A stretch of DNA of 64,000 nt from Methylomonas methanica MC09 (GTDB lineage Bacteria; Pseudomonadota; Gammaproteobacteria; Methylococcales; Methylomonadaceae): NCBI RefSeq assembly GCF_000214665.1, contig NC_015572.1:3410001-3474000 (forward strand). Reading direction: 5' to 3'. The notes beneath the pieces were generated by a model that saw only the letters and a program-made list of their open reading frames with translations, ran no database searches and had not been told where the DNA came from. Every line of letters starts with the position of its first letter. Positions within the stretch are counted from its first letter, which is position 1. Positions 51,678-61,518 of the stretch are shown in pieces. The position numbers and the translations under genes were made by a program.

Positions 51678-52949
51678 TTAAAGCTCTGCCACTGCCTTAA
51701 CCGCCAATTTACGCTGAATCACATCCGCCAAATACTCCGCATCGTCGGCAATCCCCAGGAACCGTCCGGAACCCCATGTATGCAGCCAGGGCAAACCAAT
51801 AAAATACAGGCCGTCCACGTTGCTGACGCCGCGATCGTATTGCGGGAAGCCTCGGCCATCGAAGGCAGACAGCTCTATCCAGCGATAATTCGGTCTAAAA
51901 CCAATCGCCCAGATAATGCTGGTGATGTTTTCGGCATCCGCATTAATGCGGGTGGGATCTAACTCGGGTTCCCAGACTTTGCGGAACGGCGGCTCAATCG
52001 GTGCATCAATATTGTTTTCGGCGATATAACGGTCTATGTCGTTGCGGATGTTGACGTAGATCTCGTCGGCGTCGTCCAAGTTTTTGATCAGATCCGCTGA
52101 AAACTCCAATATGCTGCCGTCGATATTGGCCATGCTGCCGTAGAGCTTCACGCCTTCCAAGGCAAACTGGCGCAAGTCGATTTCGTGACCGCCGCCGCGC
52201 CCGGTCAGGTAGTGATTGGTTTTATGTTTGGCTTCGTCGCCTAAGGGATGACGGTCGATGGTCAATTGATAAAAGCCCAGGTCAAACAACCATTCCGTGG
52301 TTTCGCGGCCGCGATACATGCGCGGCGAACGCGGGGCGCTACCGACGGCAAGATGCACCTTGCGGCCGGCCAAATGCAAGTCTTCCACTAACTGCACGCC
52401 GGATTGGCCGCTGCCGACCACCAGCACTTCACCGTCGGGCAATTGCTCCGGGTTGCGGTAATTGACCGAGTGAATCTGGGTGATGTGTTTGGGCAGGCTG
52501 TGGGCATAGTCGGGCACGATAGGAATATCGTAGCCGCCGGTTGCTACGACCAGATGGTCGGTGGAAAACTCGCCGGCCGTAGTGCTGACATGCAATTTGC
52601 CATGCTCGCCACGCCAGACCCGATTCACCGCGACACCTTCCATGATGGGTGGATTCACTTTTTTGGCAAAAGCTTCGACATAGTCGACGATTTCATCTTT
52701 CAGCATAAAGCCCTGCGGATCGTCGCCTTGATAGGGAAAGTCCGGCAGTTGGCATTGCCAGTTTGGGGTGACCAAACAAAAACTGTCCCAGCGGTCGTTG
52801 CGCCAGGAGTGGCCGATGCGGTGTTTTTCGAAGATGATGTGGTCGATGCCGTGTTTTTGCAGGTTGTGACTAACGGACAAACCGGCTTGGCCGCCGCCGA
52901 CGATGATGGTGTCGTAGTGCAGGCGGGTGTTTTCTGATTTCTGTTTCAT
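51678..52949 (-). CDS. MSMEG_0569-type flavin-dependent oxidoreductase (Nit1C)
   Basis: The 423-residue protein is a flavin monooxygenase-like enzyme. It has an N-terminal FAD-binding VGGGQAGLSVSHNLQKHGI, a second Rossmann motif VVGSGQSGVQLVEDLHLAG and an ATGGYDIP hinge. It matches the flavoprotein of the Nit1C cluster (called NitH in some literature). Nit1C clusters have been linked to nitrile or cyanide assimilation under nitrogen limitation. The substrate here is not known. It is the last gene of the cluster. Confidence 0.88.
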   Translation of the reverse strand: MKQKSENTRLHYDTIIVGGGQAGLSVSHNLQKHGIDHIIFEKHRIGHSWRNDRWDSFCLVTPNWQCQLPDFPYQGDDPQGFMLKDEIVDYVEAFAKKVNPPIMEGVAVNRVWRGEHGKLHVSTTAGEFSTDHLVVATGGYDIPIVPDYAHSLPKHITQIHSVNYRNPEQLPDGEVLVVGSGQSGVQLVEDLHLAGRKVHLAVGSAPRSPRMYRGRETTEWLFDLGFYQLTIDRHPLGDEAKHKTNHYLTGRGGGHEIDLRQFALEGVKLYGSMANIDGSILEFSADLIKNLDDADEIYVNIRNDIDRYIAENNIDAPIEPPFRKVWEPELDPTRINADAENITSIIWAIGFRPNYRWIELSAFDGRGFPQYDRGVSNVDGLYFIGLPWLHTWGSGRFLGIADDAEYLADVIQRKLAVKAVAEL

Positions 52950-53003
52950 GACGTCCTCGTATTGTTTTTTGCTATTTGCGTTGAGTGTCTATGTGGTCGT
53001 GGT

Positions 53004-53291
53004 TTATTCGATGAACTCGATCACGCTTACTTGGGGATGGTCGCTATCCAAAAATTGGCTGGCCTTGGCTTCAATTTCCGCCAGTTGGCTCATCGCACTG
53101 GAACAGGTGTAGCCGTATTTTTTCCGCACTCGCTCGCTGGCTATTTCCAACGCTTCGCGGCTGTACTTGACGAAGTCGGGCAAGGGATAACTTTGTCCGG
53201 GTTGGAAATAATCCTTGATCACCAGTGACGGCGAATAACACAGACTTTCGGTTTGGTCCGGCCAGCGGACGCGGAAGCGCATTTCAGGCAT
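53004..53291 (-). CDS. MSMEG_0570-type nitrogen starvation response protein (Nit1C)
   Basis: The 95-residue protein begins MPEMRFRVRWPDQTESLCYSPSLVIKDYF and matches the short MSMEG_0570 family that accompanies the Nit1C genes. It has no known enzymatic activity. The ATG at 53291 follows AAAGGAACCCACC, and the glycosyltransferase stop overlaps its start region by eight bases. A longer frame upstream is not supported. Confidence 0.85.
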   Translation of the reverse strand: MPEMRFRVRWPDQTESLCYSPSLVIKDYFQPGQSYPLPDFVKYSREALEIASERVRKKYGYTCSSAMSQLAEIEAKASQFLDSDHPQVSVIEFIE

Positions 53292-54459
53292 GGTGGGTTC
53301 CTTTGGCGTTGATGAGTGAACGGTAAATTTCAAGATGGGTATTGGCCGATTGCGCCCAGGAAAATTCCTCGCTTAAACGCCTAGCAATAGTTGGCAGACT
53401 ATCCGTGGGGAAATCATCGACGGCCGTCAGCATCGCGTTTGCGATCGCCGCACTGTCTTCAGGATCAGTCCAAATGCAGTCCTGATGTTGCAAATAATCG
53501 GTAAACGGCGGCCGTAGCGAAACGATGGCCGGCGTGCCGGAAACAATAGCTTCCAGCACCACCAAACCAAAGCCTTCGGTCAACGATGGAAACACCAGGG
53601 CGTCAGCCTGACGAAACAAACTCGGCATGTCCGCATTGGGCAATGGGCCGGTGATTATCAATGGGCGGCCGTGGCCCTCCTGAATACCGCTCTCGGCGAC
53701 AGCGTCATCAAAGCGCTGGCGATATTCGTGATGATTTAACAAGCTGGCGCCGCCGACGATGACCAACTGAGCATTGGGACGATGCAGCAAAACCTCACGG
53801 AAGGCGGCGAAGATGCGCAAGGTGTTTTTGCGCGATTCAATGCCGCCGACCGTCAGGAAGATCGGTCCGCCGCGCGTCAAATCCAGCGACTGGCGCAGAG
53901 TTTCGTCATGGGCTTGTGGCGTGGGCGAATAGCGTTGCACATCGACGCCGTTATTGACTTGGGTGGCGGCAATCCGATGCTGCTTGTGCAATTTGTCCCG
54001 CCAATCCCGGCTAACGCATAAGACGTGTTGTGCCGCCACAAACGAGCGATTTTGCCAATTCGCCAATGAAGTGTCGTCGAACCGATCCAGATGATGCAAC
54101 GTGCGGACAAAGCCATCGATGATGCCGCGTTCGCTAAGTTCGGCCATCGCGCATCCGCTGATGGCATCCTGGGCGTGGTAAATATCGAATGTGTCGGTAT
54201 CGGATTGGCTGAAGTAATCGATATAAGCCTGAATGCGCCGGCCGATGGTGGCGACCAAATCGCCGCTCAATCCGGGTAGCGGTATCAGGGTTGTCCGGCA
54301 GCGTACGGCGCGAAAGAAGTTTTTGCCGGGTTCCGCTGCGACGATCAAGGTCACATCGTGTCCCAAATCCTGTATGGCCTCTGCTAATTGCATCGCATGC
54401 ACCACGCCGCCGCGCGGGTTAACGGAATGGGTCAGCATGGCAATTCGTAGTCTTGGCAT
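53284..54459 (-). CDS. MSMEG_0565-type glycosyltransferase (Nit1C)
   Basis: The 391-residue protein is a GT4-type, GT-B fold glycosyltransferase. It has an N-terminal glycine-rich NPRGGVVHAMQLAEAIQDLGHDVTL, the central FLTVGGIESRKNTLRIFAAF and the C-terminal FPSLTEGFGLVVLEAIVSGTPAIV with the catalytic E-x7-E pattern. It belongs to the MSMEG_0565 family found with Nit1C genes, suggesting that the pathway may modify or make a glycosylated product. Its start is two bases from the sll0787-type stop. Confidence 0.87.
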   Translation of the reverse strand: MPRLRIAMLTHSVNPRGGVVHAMQLAEAIQDLGHDVTLIVAAEPGKNFFRAVRCRTTLIPLPGLSGDLVATIGRRIQAYIDYFSQSDTDTFDIYHAQDAISGCAMAELSERGIIDGFVRTLHHLDRFDDTSLANWQNRSFVAAQHVLCVSRDWRDKLHKQHRIAATQVNNGVDVQRYSPTPQAHDETLRQSLDLTRGGPIFLTVGGIESRKNTLRIFAAFREVLLHRPNAQLVIVGGASLLNHHEYRQRFDDAVAESGIQEGHGRPLIITGPLPNADMPSLFRQADALVFPSLTEGFGLVVLEAIVSGTPAIVSLRPPFTDYLQHQDCIWTDPEDSAAIANAMLTAVDDFPTDSLPTIARRLSEEFSWAQSANTHLEIYRSLINAKGTHHA

Positions 54460-54461
54460 GG

Positions 54462-55430
54462 TTAATCCTGCCGATTTGGGCCGCAGCCGATCAGGGCTTC
54501 GCTGTTTAAATCCCAGAGCAGTTGTTCTTCGTCGCCGGCTTTAAGCCGCAACCGGCCACTGTCGTCAGTCTTGCCGATTGCCGCGCACGAGATGCCGCGC
54601 TGCTCAAACATTTCGATCACGGCTTCGCTATTAATCGCGTCCACGCTCAGTACGAAGCCGTAGCTGGGAAAGCAGCGCAACCATCTTTCCAAATCGATGC
54701 CGGCTGGACGCGGTATGGCGTTAATATCGATCGCGCCGCCCAAACCGGAACATTCCAGCAGCATCAATAAGGTGCCGATTACTCCGGCATTGCTGATGTC
54801 CTTGGCTGCAGCACATAGGCCGGTTTCGGCCAGTGTCGGCAGGATTTCCAAATCCTGGCGTAAGCGTTCGGGTGGCGCGCCGGTGCTGGCGTCCCACCAC
54901 AAATAGGGTTCACGAAAATGGCCGCGTAAATCGATGGCTGCCAGCAGTTGTTGTCCCGGTTCGGCTGAGAAACTGCTCAATAGTTTTTGCGCCCGACCCA
55001 GGATGGCTACCGATAATTGCGGGCGGTCGTTGCGCAGGTTGGTGTGGCCGCCAACCACAGGCACACCGTAGACTTGCGCAGCGCTTGCCAGACCATCCAG
55101 AAGCGGCTTGGCTTGATTTTCTCCGTCGCTCCAGATGGCATCGACGACGGCGATAGGCCGACCACCCATTGCATAAATATCGCTGACGTTGACCATCACG
55201 CCGCAATAGCCGGCAAACCAGGCTTGAGTGGCGACAAAGTCATTCAGGTAGCCTTCACAGGCCAGCAATAGATAGCTGTCGGCATCGGGGATAGCTGCGC
55301 AGTCGTCGCCCATGGCAATCTTCTCGGCGGAATGCGGCGATAAGAATTTCATCACCTGGGCAATATCGCGCTTATGCGCCAATCCCAAACCTTGGCGAAT
55401 GTCGAGGCTCAAATCGGCCAGCCAACTCAT
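54462..55430 (-). CDS. Sll0787-type AIR synthase-related protein (Nit1C)
   Basis: The 322-residue protein is related to AIR synthase/SelD-type ATP-binding proteins. The segment KIAMGDDCAAIPD, the glycine-rich CGVMVNVSDIYAMGGRPIAVVDAIW and the dimer segment VVGGHTNLRNDRPQLSVAILG are typical. It belongs to the sll0787 family of the Nit1C cluster (NitF in some papers). The ATG at 55430 gives the family start; a longer frame overlapping the acetyltransferase is a shadow. Confidence 0.87.
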   Translation of the reverse strand: MSWLADLSLDIRQGLGLAHKRDIAQVMKFLSPHSAEKIAMGDDCAAIPDADSYLLLACEGYLNDFVATQAWFAGYCGVMVNVSDIYAMGGRPIAVVDAIWSDGENQAKPLLDGLASAAQVYGVPVVGGHTNLRNDRPQLSVAILGRAQKLLSSFSAEPGQQLLAAIDLRGHFREPYLWWDASTGAPPERLRQDLEILPTLAETGLCAAAKDISNAGVIGTLLMLLECSGLGGAIDINAIPRPAGIDLERWLRCFPSYGFVLSVDAINSEAVIEMFEQRGISCAAIGKTDDSGRLRLKAGDEEQLLWDLNSEALIGCGPNRQD

Positions 55431-55969
55431 GCCGCGATCCGACTGGTCGTTACAAAACCGATGGCGCCATCGGCATAAGGCGGGTACCAAGCCAGATCTG
55501 CTTGCATTAGATAATGCGGCCGGCCATGCACCGCGATTTCCTGCAACGTTTTCCAGTGCAGTCGGCGGAACAGCAATTGGTTGCGGCTTTGCACCTGCGC
55601 CAGAAAGCGGGTGCAACCCTGAGCGTGGGCGCTGCTTACCGCCAGTTTGATTAAAGCCGCGCCGAGACTGCCTTGTTTGCGATAGTCCTGATCGACCGCC
55701 AACCGCGACCCCCACCACACGCCGGGTTGTTCCTGATGAATTCGCACGGTGCCGACAACGCGATCCGGCAACCCGGCGACGCAGGCGATGGCGACGATAG
55801 GAGTGGCGATGTTGTCGATGTGGTCCAGATCGTCGCCGGCGAAGATAGCTTGTTCTTCACAGAACACGGCTTGGCGCAGCGCCCGCATTTGTTTGCGTTC
55901 CCAATCCTCGGTGACGAATTTGATCAGGTAAGCGTTGGCAAAAAACGGTTTAAAGTTGGCTGTCCACAT
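55427..55969 (-). CDS. MSMEG_0567/Sll0786-type N-acetyltransferase (Nit1C)
   Basis: The 180-residue protein has a GNAT acetyltransferase fold: VGTVRIHQEQPGVWWGSRLAVDQDYRKQGSLGAALIKLAVSSAHAQG contains the acetyl-CoA loop (here RKQGSLG instead of the usual Q/R-x-x-G-x-G/A). It matches the Nit1C acetyltransferase (NitE). The start ATG at 55969 follows GAGG with 6-base spacing. It overlaps the next gene by four bases. Confidence 0.87.
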   Translation of the reverse strand: MWTANFKPFFANAYLIKFVTEDWERKQMRALRQAVFCEEQAIFAGDDLDHIDNIATPIVAIACVAGLPDRVVGTVRIHQEQPGVWWGSRLAVDQDYRKQGSLGAALIKLAVSSAHAQGCTRFLAQVQSRNQLLFRRLHWKTLQEIAVHGRPHYLMQADLAWYPPYADGAIGFVTTSRIAA

Positions 55970-55970
55970 A

Positions 55971-57083
55971 TCATGCCTCATAACTGGCCAGTGCCGAGCA
56001 AGCAGCGCATTTGGCGCAACCGGCTTTCATGTCTTGGGACAGCAGGTTCGCCTGCTTCAGCATCGCGCCCAACGGCGGCAGGATTTTCGCCATAAAGGCC
56101 GGTGTCGGTGCCGGATGGTTTTGCAAGGGTGTGCCGCTGATCGGCACAAACGGCACCACGAAGGGGTAAACGCCTTTGGCGATCAATTTTTCGGAAATCG
56201 ACAGAATCGCTTCCGGCGTATCGCCCAAGCCCGCCAGGATATAGGTACTAACCTGACCTCGGCCGAATACCGCAACCGCGGCATCGAACGCATCCATGTA
56301 ACGTTCCAGCGCCACGCCGGCTTTGCCGGGCATGATGCGGACGCGCACGTCCGGCATGACCGCTTCCAGATGCATACCCAAACTGTCTATGCCGGCATTT
56401 TTCATGCGTTCGAACCAGATGTCGTCATCCGGCGGCTCGCATTGACCTTGAATCGGCAGATCGACGGCCGCCTTAACGGCTTCGGCACTTTCGCAAAGCA
56501 CTGCCGCACCTCTATCGGTGAGATTCGGCGTACCGGTGGTCATGACCATGTGTTTGACCCGATCCAGTTCGACCGCTGCTTTCGCTACCTCGGCAAGTTG
56601 TTCAGGCGTTTTACGCAAGATGGTTTTGCCCGCCGCCAATGACTCACCGATGGCGCAGAACTGACAGGAAGTATTGCGGTTACCGTAACGGATGCAGGAT
56701 TGCAGTAGCGTGGTCGCCAACACATCCGCCGAATGCAGCGTGGCGATCCGTGAATACGGAATGCCGTCGGCCGTCTGCAAATCATAAAAACGCGGTTGGC
56801 GGGGAAATTCGATATGACTCACTACCAAGCCGTCGCGGCGAATCTCGCTGATACCGTGTGCGTCCGGCCTACTGGCAACAAACGGCGACTCGCAAGCCGA
56901 GACCGTGGCTATCGGTATCATCACGGTTCGGCCCGCCAGGCTAACGGCTTTGTGATCGGAAGGTCCGGCACCGCCACGCCGTCCTGTGATGCCTACTTCG
57001 CTGCCTTCCAGGCGTAAGCCTAAGGATTGCAAATCGGCGATCAGTTCCGCCACGCCGACTTTAGTTTGTGCTGATAGCGTCAT
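55971..57083 (-). CDS. MSMEG_0568-type radical SAM protein (Nit1C)
   Basis: The 370-residue protein has the radical SAM cluster motif in [19 protein letters not shown], where the Cys spacing is wider than the classical C-x3-C-x2-[30 protein letters not shown] segment follows, and a C-terminal cysteine cluster ([15 protein letters not shown]) may bind a second Fe-S cluster. It matches the Nit1C radical SAM family (NitD). The start overlaps the nitrilase stop by 23 bases. Confidence 0.88.
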   Translation of the reverse strand: MTLSAQTKVGVAELIADLQSLGLRLEGSEVGITGRRGGAGPSDHKAVSLAGRTVMIPIATVSACESPFVASRPDAHGISEIRRDGLVVSHIEFPRQPRFYDLQTADGIPYSRIATLHSADVLATTLLQSCIRYGNRNTSCQFCAIGESLAAGKTILRKTPEQLAEVAKAAVELDRVKHMVMTTGTPNLTDRGAAVLCESAEAVKAAVDLPIQGQCEPPDDDIWFERMKNAGIDSLGMHLEAVMPDVRVRIMPGKAGVALERYMDAFDAAVAVFGRGQVSTYILAGLGDTPEAILSISEKLIAKGVYPFVVPFVPISGTPLQNHPAPTPAFMAKILPPLGAMLKQANLLSQDMKAGCAKCAACSALASYEA

Positions 57084-58056
57084 CGCGGTCGCTCTCTTGG
57101 ATGGATTGAGACGAAACGGCTGGCAGGTCGCTGAACATCGGTACCGCCGGCCTGTCGTCGATGCGCAAACTAAGTAGCTCGGGCCGGGCGTAATGGCCGA
57201 CCGAATCCATCATGCGCTTGCGTTTGGTGATTAAATTCATATCCAGATCGGCGATCAGCATGCCTTCGCCTTCTCGTAACGGTTCGACTACATGCTGGCC
57301 TTCCGGCGAAATGATGGCGGTACAGCAACCGCCGCGCAGGGCTTTTTGCAGGCCAGGGTCGGCGGTCACTGAGTCGATTTGCTCATCACTAAGCCAGCCG
57401 GTGGCATTGATGACAAAGCAAGCGGATTCCAGCGCATGATGGCGGATCGTCACTTCAATTTGTTCGGCAAAGATGGGCCCTACCAGGGAGCCGGGAAACT
57501 GGCTGCAATGAATTTGTTCGTGCTGGGCCATCAGCGCATAGCGGGCCAGCGGGTTGTAATGTTCCCAACAGGCCAGCGCGCCGATGCGGCCGATGCCGGT
57601 TTCCGCGATCTTTAAGCCGGAGGCATCGCCCTGGCCCCAGATCATGCGTTCGTGATAGGTCGGGGTGATCTTGCGGCGTTTCAACGCAAGGCGGCCGGTT
57701 TCGTCGAAAATCAGTTGGGTGTTATATAAGCTGCCGCGGTCGCGCTCATTAACCCCCAACACCACCACAATGCCGTGCGCCTTGGCTTGCGCCGCGACGG
57801 CGTCGGTAATTGGGCCAGGTACCGTCGGCGCGTAATCGTAAAGCTTCAAATGCTCGCGGCCCTGGGTAACCGGCGGCAGTACGAAGGAAAAATACGGGTA
57901 ATAAGGCACGAAGGTTTCCGGGAACACCACGATTTGTGCGCCTTTAGCGGCGGCGTCGCTGATGGCCTGGCAAACCTTGTCGCCGGTGGCGGTGGCGGAT
58001 TCGAACACCGGCGCAATTTGCACGGCGGCCGCTCTGACGATAGTGGACGTGGTCAA
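57061..58056 (-). CDS. Nit6803-type nitrilase (Nit1C)
   Basis: The 331-residue protein is a nitrilase with the catalytic triad visible: Glu in [14 protein letters not shown], Lys in [14 protein letters not shown] and Cys in [19 protein letters not shown]. It converts nitriles to acids and ammonia. The family is the Nit6803 type of the Nit1C cluster (NitC). It starts 70 bases downstream of the NitB stop, past an intrinsic terminator. Confidence 0.93.
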   Translation of the reverse strand: MTTSTIVRAAAVQIAPVFESATATGDKVCQAISDAAAKGAQIVVFPETFVPYYPYFSFVLPPVTQGREHLKLYDYAPTVPGPITDAVAAQAKAHGIVVVLGVNERDRGSLYNTQLIFDETGRLALKRRKITPTYHERMIWGQGDASGLKIAETGIGRIGALACWEHYNPLARYALMAQHEQIHCSQFPGSLVGPIFAEQIEVTIRHHALESACFVINATGWLSDEQIDSVTADPGLQKALRGGCCTAIISPEGQHVVEPLREGEGMLIADLDMNLITKRKRMMDSVGHYARPELLSLRIDDRPAVPMFSDLPAVSSQSIQESDRDDAISTN

Positions 58057-58078
58057 AATGCAATCTCCTGCTGCGAGT

Positions 58079-58106
58079 CAAAAAAGCCCGAACCTGGGTT
58101 CGGGCG
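58079..58106 (-). terminator. Intrinsic terminator between NitB and the nitrilase gene
   Basis: On the minus strand GCCCGAACC, loop CA, GGTTCGGGC forms a perfect 9-bp stem followed by seven T residues. It lies right after the first gene of the Nit1C cluster, so it should make that gene more highly transcribed than the rest. Confidence 0.85.
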
Positions 58107-58126
58107 AGTGTTGGTGGCTGGAGGAT

Positions 58127-58609
58127 TTACAGTGTCCAAGTGTCCAAGATAAAAGCATTCTCGCGCTGGTGGATCAATACGATGTCTAACACATCCAATG
58201 GGCTGATCGGGCGAATGCCCGGTAGCAAACTGGGCTCGCCATGTCCGTACAGGGCTTGCAACGCAAAACGGCAGGCATAGACTTTGCCGCCTTCTTCGAT
58301 GAATTTGGCAATCTGATTGGCGTAGTTTTGATGGCCGGGAAAAGATTCGTCGCCGAGGCGAGGAAAACCGCGTTGCAAACCCAATGTCACGCCTGGCCCA
58401 TAGAGCAGAATGGAGGTTTCAAAGCCTTTGCGTTGCAATCGGGTTGCTTGCAGCAGATTGACGAAACCGATCGAACCTTCGAAGGCGACGGTATGAAATT
58501 TGACCAAGGCTTTTTGACCTGGCTCCGCTTTGACGTCTTCAAATACTTTTTCTTCGAAATCGACAAAACAATCGCCTTTTTGATGTGCCGGTGCGGTGAC
58601 TGCGGGCAT
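58127..58609 (-). CDS. MSMEG_0572/Sll0783-type nitrogen starvation response protein (Nit1C)
   Basis: The 160-residue protein matches the first Nit1C gene product (NitB): [65 protein letters not shown] and [16 protein letters not shown]. It has a DsrE/peroxiredoxin-like layout with a single conserved Cys. Its cyanobacterial homologue is induced by nitrogen starvation. The ATG at 58609 follows AGGAG. An intrinsic terminator follows the gene. Confidence 0.9.
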   Translation of the reverse strand: MPAVTAPAHQKGDCFVDFEEKVFEDVKAEPGQKALVKFHTVAFEGSIGFVNLLQATRLQRKGFETSILLYGPGVTLGLQRGFPRLGDESFPGHQNYANQIAKFIEEGGKVYACRFALQALYGHGEPSLLPGIRPISPLDVLDIVLIHQRENAFILDTWTL

Positions 58610-58849
58610 GAAGTTCTCCTGGATGTTAGTAAAAAATGCCCTGCATCGTCGGGAGGGATACAGGGAAGTATTTCTGGCCGCCAGCGTTGCGTGGTCGACG
58701 ATGAATACTTTACTAACCAAGGAAAAAGCCAAACAGATTCAGTTTATGGCCTAATTTTGAAGTACAGATTTGGCTAAATGCAATCTGTATGGCTTGAAAA
58801 ATCGCATAACTGTTATGGTTAAGTTTGCTGAGCAACCAATTCAACCTTT

Positions 58850-59176
58850 AAGATCGTCAAAACCAATAATACAATCGTGTTTTGCTCGACCTGCGGCGGC
58901 GTATTCGGCGACCCGTTTGCCGAATTGTCGGCCACAACCAAATCGTTTAGCGTCAGCCATTACGGCGGCAGCAATTGGCGCTGGACCAATCGGTTCCAAT
59001 TTAATTATTCGAGGCGCGACAACACTTGGCAGCTGGTGCGCGTCGAACAAAGCAGCTTTCACACCTCAGACCCGGAGACGGCTAAAACAACGACTTATAC
59101 GCCGCCCACGGACTTCGGCAAAATCGATATCGCCGATTTCGATCCGGAGAACTTCCAGGGCTTTGGGCAAAAATAA
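58850..59176 (+). pseudogene. Truncated second copy of the 47021-47611 gene
   Basis: From AAG ATC GTC at 58850 the sequence is nearly identical to 47284-47611: FCSTCGGVFGDPFAELSATT, SHYGGSNWRWTNRFQFNYSR and DFGKIDIADFDPEN are all present. The signal peptide and the first 90 residues are absent and a stop lies just upstream. It runs in the same direction as the full copy, 11.6 kb away. Confidence 0.85.
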
Positions 59177-59285
59177 AAGCGCTCCGGTATAATTTGCTTC
59201 AATGCCATTCGCTAAATGGGTTATTGTTAATTCTTAAACCACCGAATCAACGTATTCGTATCGAAAATAGTTTGAGAGACAGAAT

Positions 59286-59831
59286 ATGAAAATCATTTAC
59301 GCTCTGCTGATTTCTGCCAGCCTCCCCTTGCTGAGTGCTTGCGCACCAAAATACCTTGCACCCGCGCCGAATTTAAGAAGCGATTACTACAAAGTGATAC
59401 CGGTAAATTACGACGACGCATGGAATGCCATGATCGATTACGTTTCGAGCACTTTTTTTGCAATCGACAACTTTGAAAAAGACTCGGGGCTATTGACGCT
59501 GAAATTTGGCGACAGCAACGCGGCTAATTATGTCGATTGCGGAACCTGGGATGGCGCGCCTTATATTCAGCGCGACCTGGGATTTAACTTAAACGGACGC
59601 ATGAATATCCGTATCAAGGATTTAGGCAATCAGCAAACCGGTATCCGGATCAGCACGAATTACACATTACGCGACAATGCCGGAAACGTTTATAATTTCC
59701 GCGAAAACGAGCTCGCTACCGTCACCATCCGGAACGCCACAGACGGCACGCCGCCCACCAGGACCTGCCAGTCCAACCAAAAAGCCGAGAAAGTCATTAT
59801 TTCCGGCATTGACGCGCTGGCATCCAGATAA
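59286..59831 (+). CDS. Lipoprotein of unknown function
   Basis: The 181-residue protein has a lipoprotein signal (MKIIYALLISASLPLLSAC, Cys at 19). The mature part begins VIPVNYDDAWNAMIDYVSSTFFAIDNFEKDSGLLTLKF, resembling small outer-membrane lipoproteins in which a YDDAWNA-type helix follows a Cys-linked tail. It is probably periplasm-facing. Function unknown. A long hairpin follows it. Confidence 0.8.
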   Translation: MKIIYALLISASLPLLSACAPKYLAPAPNLRSDYYKVIPVNYDDAWNAMIDYVSSTFFAIDNFEKDSGLLTLKFGDSNAANYVDCGTWDGAPYIQRDLGFNLNGRMNIRIKDLGNQQTGIRISTNYTLRDNAGNVYNFRENELATVTIRNATDGTPPTRTCQSNQKAEKVIISGIDALASR

Positions 59832-59869
59832 GTTTAATTAAGGGCTTGGGTTAAACGCACTGACATAGC

Positions 59870-59909
59870 GCGCTTATACGCTTGAGGCTGCACTCAACCG
59901 TATAAGCGC
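59870..59909. terminator. Long hairpin between convergent genes
   Basis: GCGCTTATACG pairs with CGTATAAGCGC, and inside, after one C-C mismatch, TTGAG pairs with CTCAA around loop GCTGCA. It lies between the convergent lipoprotein gene and the last gene of nif arm 3 and is a probable bidirectional terminator, though T-tracts are poor. Confidence 0.65.
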
Positions 59910-59943
59910 TAAACCCCTTAGCCCGGCGCGCGCCATGTCCGCT

Positions 59944-60204
59944 TTAGCTCGTCGCTTCACAAACGGCTTTAAATTCCGGTATACCGGCCGTTAAACGCAT
60001 GCGCAGGAAGTTGAATTGTCTTTGCAGTTCGTCTTCTGCATCGCCGACGTTTTTGAACACCTGAACGACTTTTTGATCGTTCAGCATGTCCGGATAATTG
60101 GCATCCACGAATTCAAGCACTTCCGCATCAAGTTCACTGATACTGCTCAACGCGGCTTCCATGCGGGACAATACCGCACGCAACGCTACAAGATCTTCCG
60201 CCAT
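59944..60204 (-). CDS. Small helical protein downstream of nifS (86 aa)
   Basis: The 86-residue acidic helical protein is not recognised (VALRAVLSRMEAALSSISELDAEVLEFVDANYP, VVQVFKNVGDAEDELQRQFNFLRMRL). It starts behind AGAGGA about 100 bases after nifS and is probably the last gene of the iscA-nifU-nifS operon. A role as a small accessory partner is inferred only from location. Confidence 0.6.
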   Translation of the reverse strand: MAEDLVALRAVLSRMEAALSSISELDAEVLEFVDANYPDMLNDQKVVQVFKNVGDAEDELQRQFNFLRMRLTAGIPEFKAVCEATS

Positions 60205-60303
60205 AAAATTCCTCTGTTAAATGGACTTTTTTAGAAGTTTTCGCCGCCCGGACAGGAAAGGTTAACCCATATTCCGGCCCGGCAAGCAGCAAAGTAAACC
60301 GCC

Positions 60304-61518
60304 TTAAGCGTAGGTTGGCTGAAATGCCTGTTCGGGATCGGCAACCGGCTCGTTGTTGATACTATCCCAATACGGCGACAGCTTGCGCAGCGTGGCGACG
60401 ATGCTCGGCATTACTTTCAACACTTCATCCACTTCGCTCATGCTGTTGTAGCGCGAGAACGAAAAACGGATGGTGCCGTGGGCAGCGGTATAGGGTATGT
60501 CCATGGCCCGCATCACATGCGAAGGCTCCAAAGAGCCGGAAGTACAGGCCGAACCGCTGGACGCGGCGATGCCGGCTTTATTTAACAACATCAAGATGGC
60601 CTCGCCTTCGATGTATTCAAAGGCGATGTCTGTGGTGTTGGGCAAACGGTTATTCAAATCGCCGGTGATGAAGCAGTGCGGAATCGCCGCCACTATGCCC
60701 TGCTCCAAACGGTCGCGCATGGCTTTGACCTGGACGTTTTCGTATTCCATATGCTCTATAGCCAGCTCGCAAGCCTTACCCAGACCAACGATGGACGCGG
60801 TGTTTTCGGTACCGGCCCGACGGCCGCGCTCCTGATGACCGCCGCGCAGCAAAGGACGATAGCGTGTGCCGCGGCGCAAATACAACACGCCTATGCCTTT
60901 CGGCGCGTGTAATTTATGGCCGGAAATCGATAGCATATCGATCTTGGTATCTTGCAGCATCATCGGAATTTTACCGACCGCCTGCACGGCGTCGGTATGA
61001 AACATCACCCCGGCCGCATTGGCCATTTCGGCCATTTCCACCACCGGAAAAATCGTCCCGGTTTCATTATTGGCCCACATCACCGACACAATCGCCACCT
61101 GATCGGATAACAGGTTTTTGTAGGCTTCCAGATTGAGGCGGCCGCATTTATCCACCGGCATCCGGTGAATGGTATAGCCCTCTTTCTCCAAATTATCCAC
61201 CAGGTTCAGGATCGCGGGATGCTCAACCGCCGTGGTGATGATTTCCTTGCGGTTCGGCTGCGCCTTGATGGCGGACAATATGGCCGTGGAGTCGGACTCG
61301 GTACCGCACGAGGTAAAAATAATTTCCGAATCGTGCTCCGCGCCAATCAGTTCTTGAACTTGGCTACGGGCTTTCTTGATAGCCTTGGCCACCCCATCGG
61401 CGAAACGGTGAATGGACGACGGATTACCGAATTGTTCGGTAAAAAACGGAATCATCGCATCGACCACCGCGCTATCCACCTTGGTGGTCGCGTTGTTATC
61501 CAGATAAATATCAGGCAT
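60304..61518 (-). CDS. nifS: Cysteine desulfurase NifS
   Basis: The 404-residue protein is a PLP-dependent cysteine desulfurase. It has the N-terminal [12 protein letters not shown], the PLP-lysine [18 protein letters not shown] and the active-site Cys in [21 protein letters not shown]. It gives sulfur to NifU for nitrogenase clusters. Its ATG overlaps the nifU stop by 8 bases. The C-terminal extension of about 20 residues ([14 protein letters not shown]) is longer than in IscS. Confidence 0.95.
   Translation of the reverse strand: MPDIYLDNNATTKVDSAVVDAMIPFFTEQFGNPSSIHRFADGVAKAIKKARSQVQELIGAEHDSEIIFTSCGTESDSTAILSAIKAQPNRKEIITTAVEHPAILNLVDNLEKEGYTIHRMPVDKCGRLNLEAYKNLLSDQVAIVSVMWANNETGTIFPVVEMAEMANAAGVMFHTDAVQAVGKIPMMLQDTKIDMLSISGHKLHAPKGIGVLYLRRGTRYRPLLRGGHQERGRRAGTENTASIVGLGKACELAIEHMEYENVQVKAMRDRLEQGIVAAIPHCFITGDLNNRLPNTTDIAFEYIEGEAILMLLNKAGIAASSGSACTSGSLEPSHVMRAMDIPYTAAHGTIRFSFSRYNSMSEVDEVLKVMPSIVATLRKLSPYWDSINNEPVADPEQAFQPTYA

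Noticed and set aside
58715..58733. Sigma-54-like sequence upstream of the Nit1C first gene (TTTGGCTTTTTCCTTGGT on the minus strand)
   Set aside because: The spacing is right but the -12 element ends GG instead of GC and no TGT-N10-ACA site is near. It is too weak to report as a promoter.
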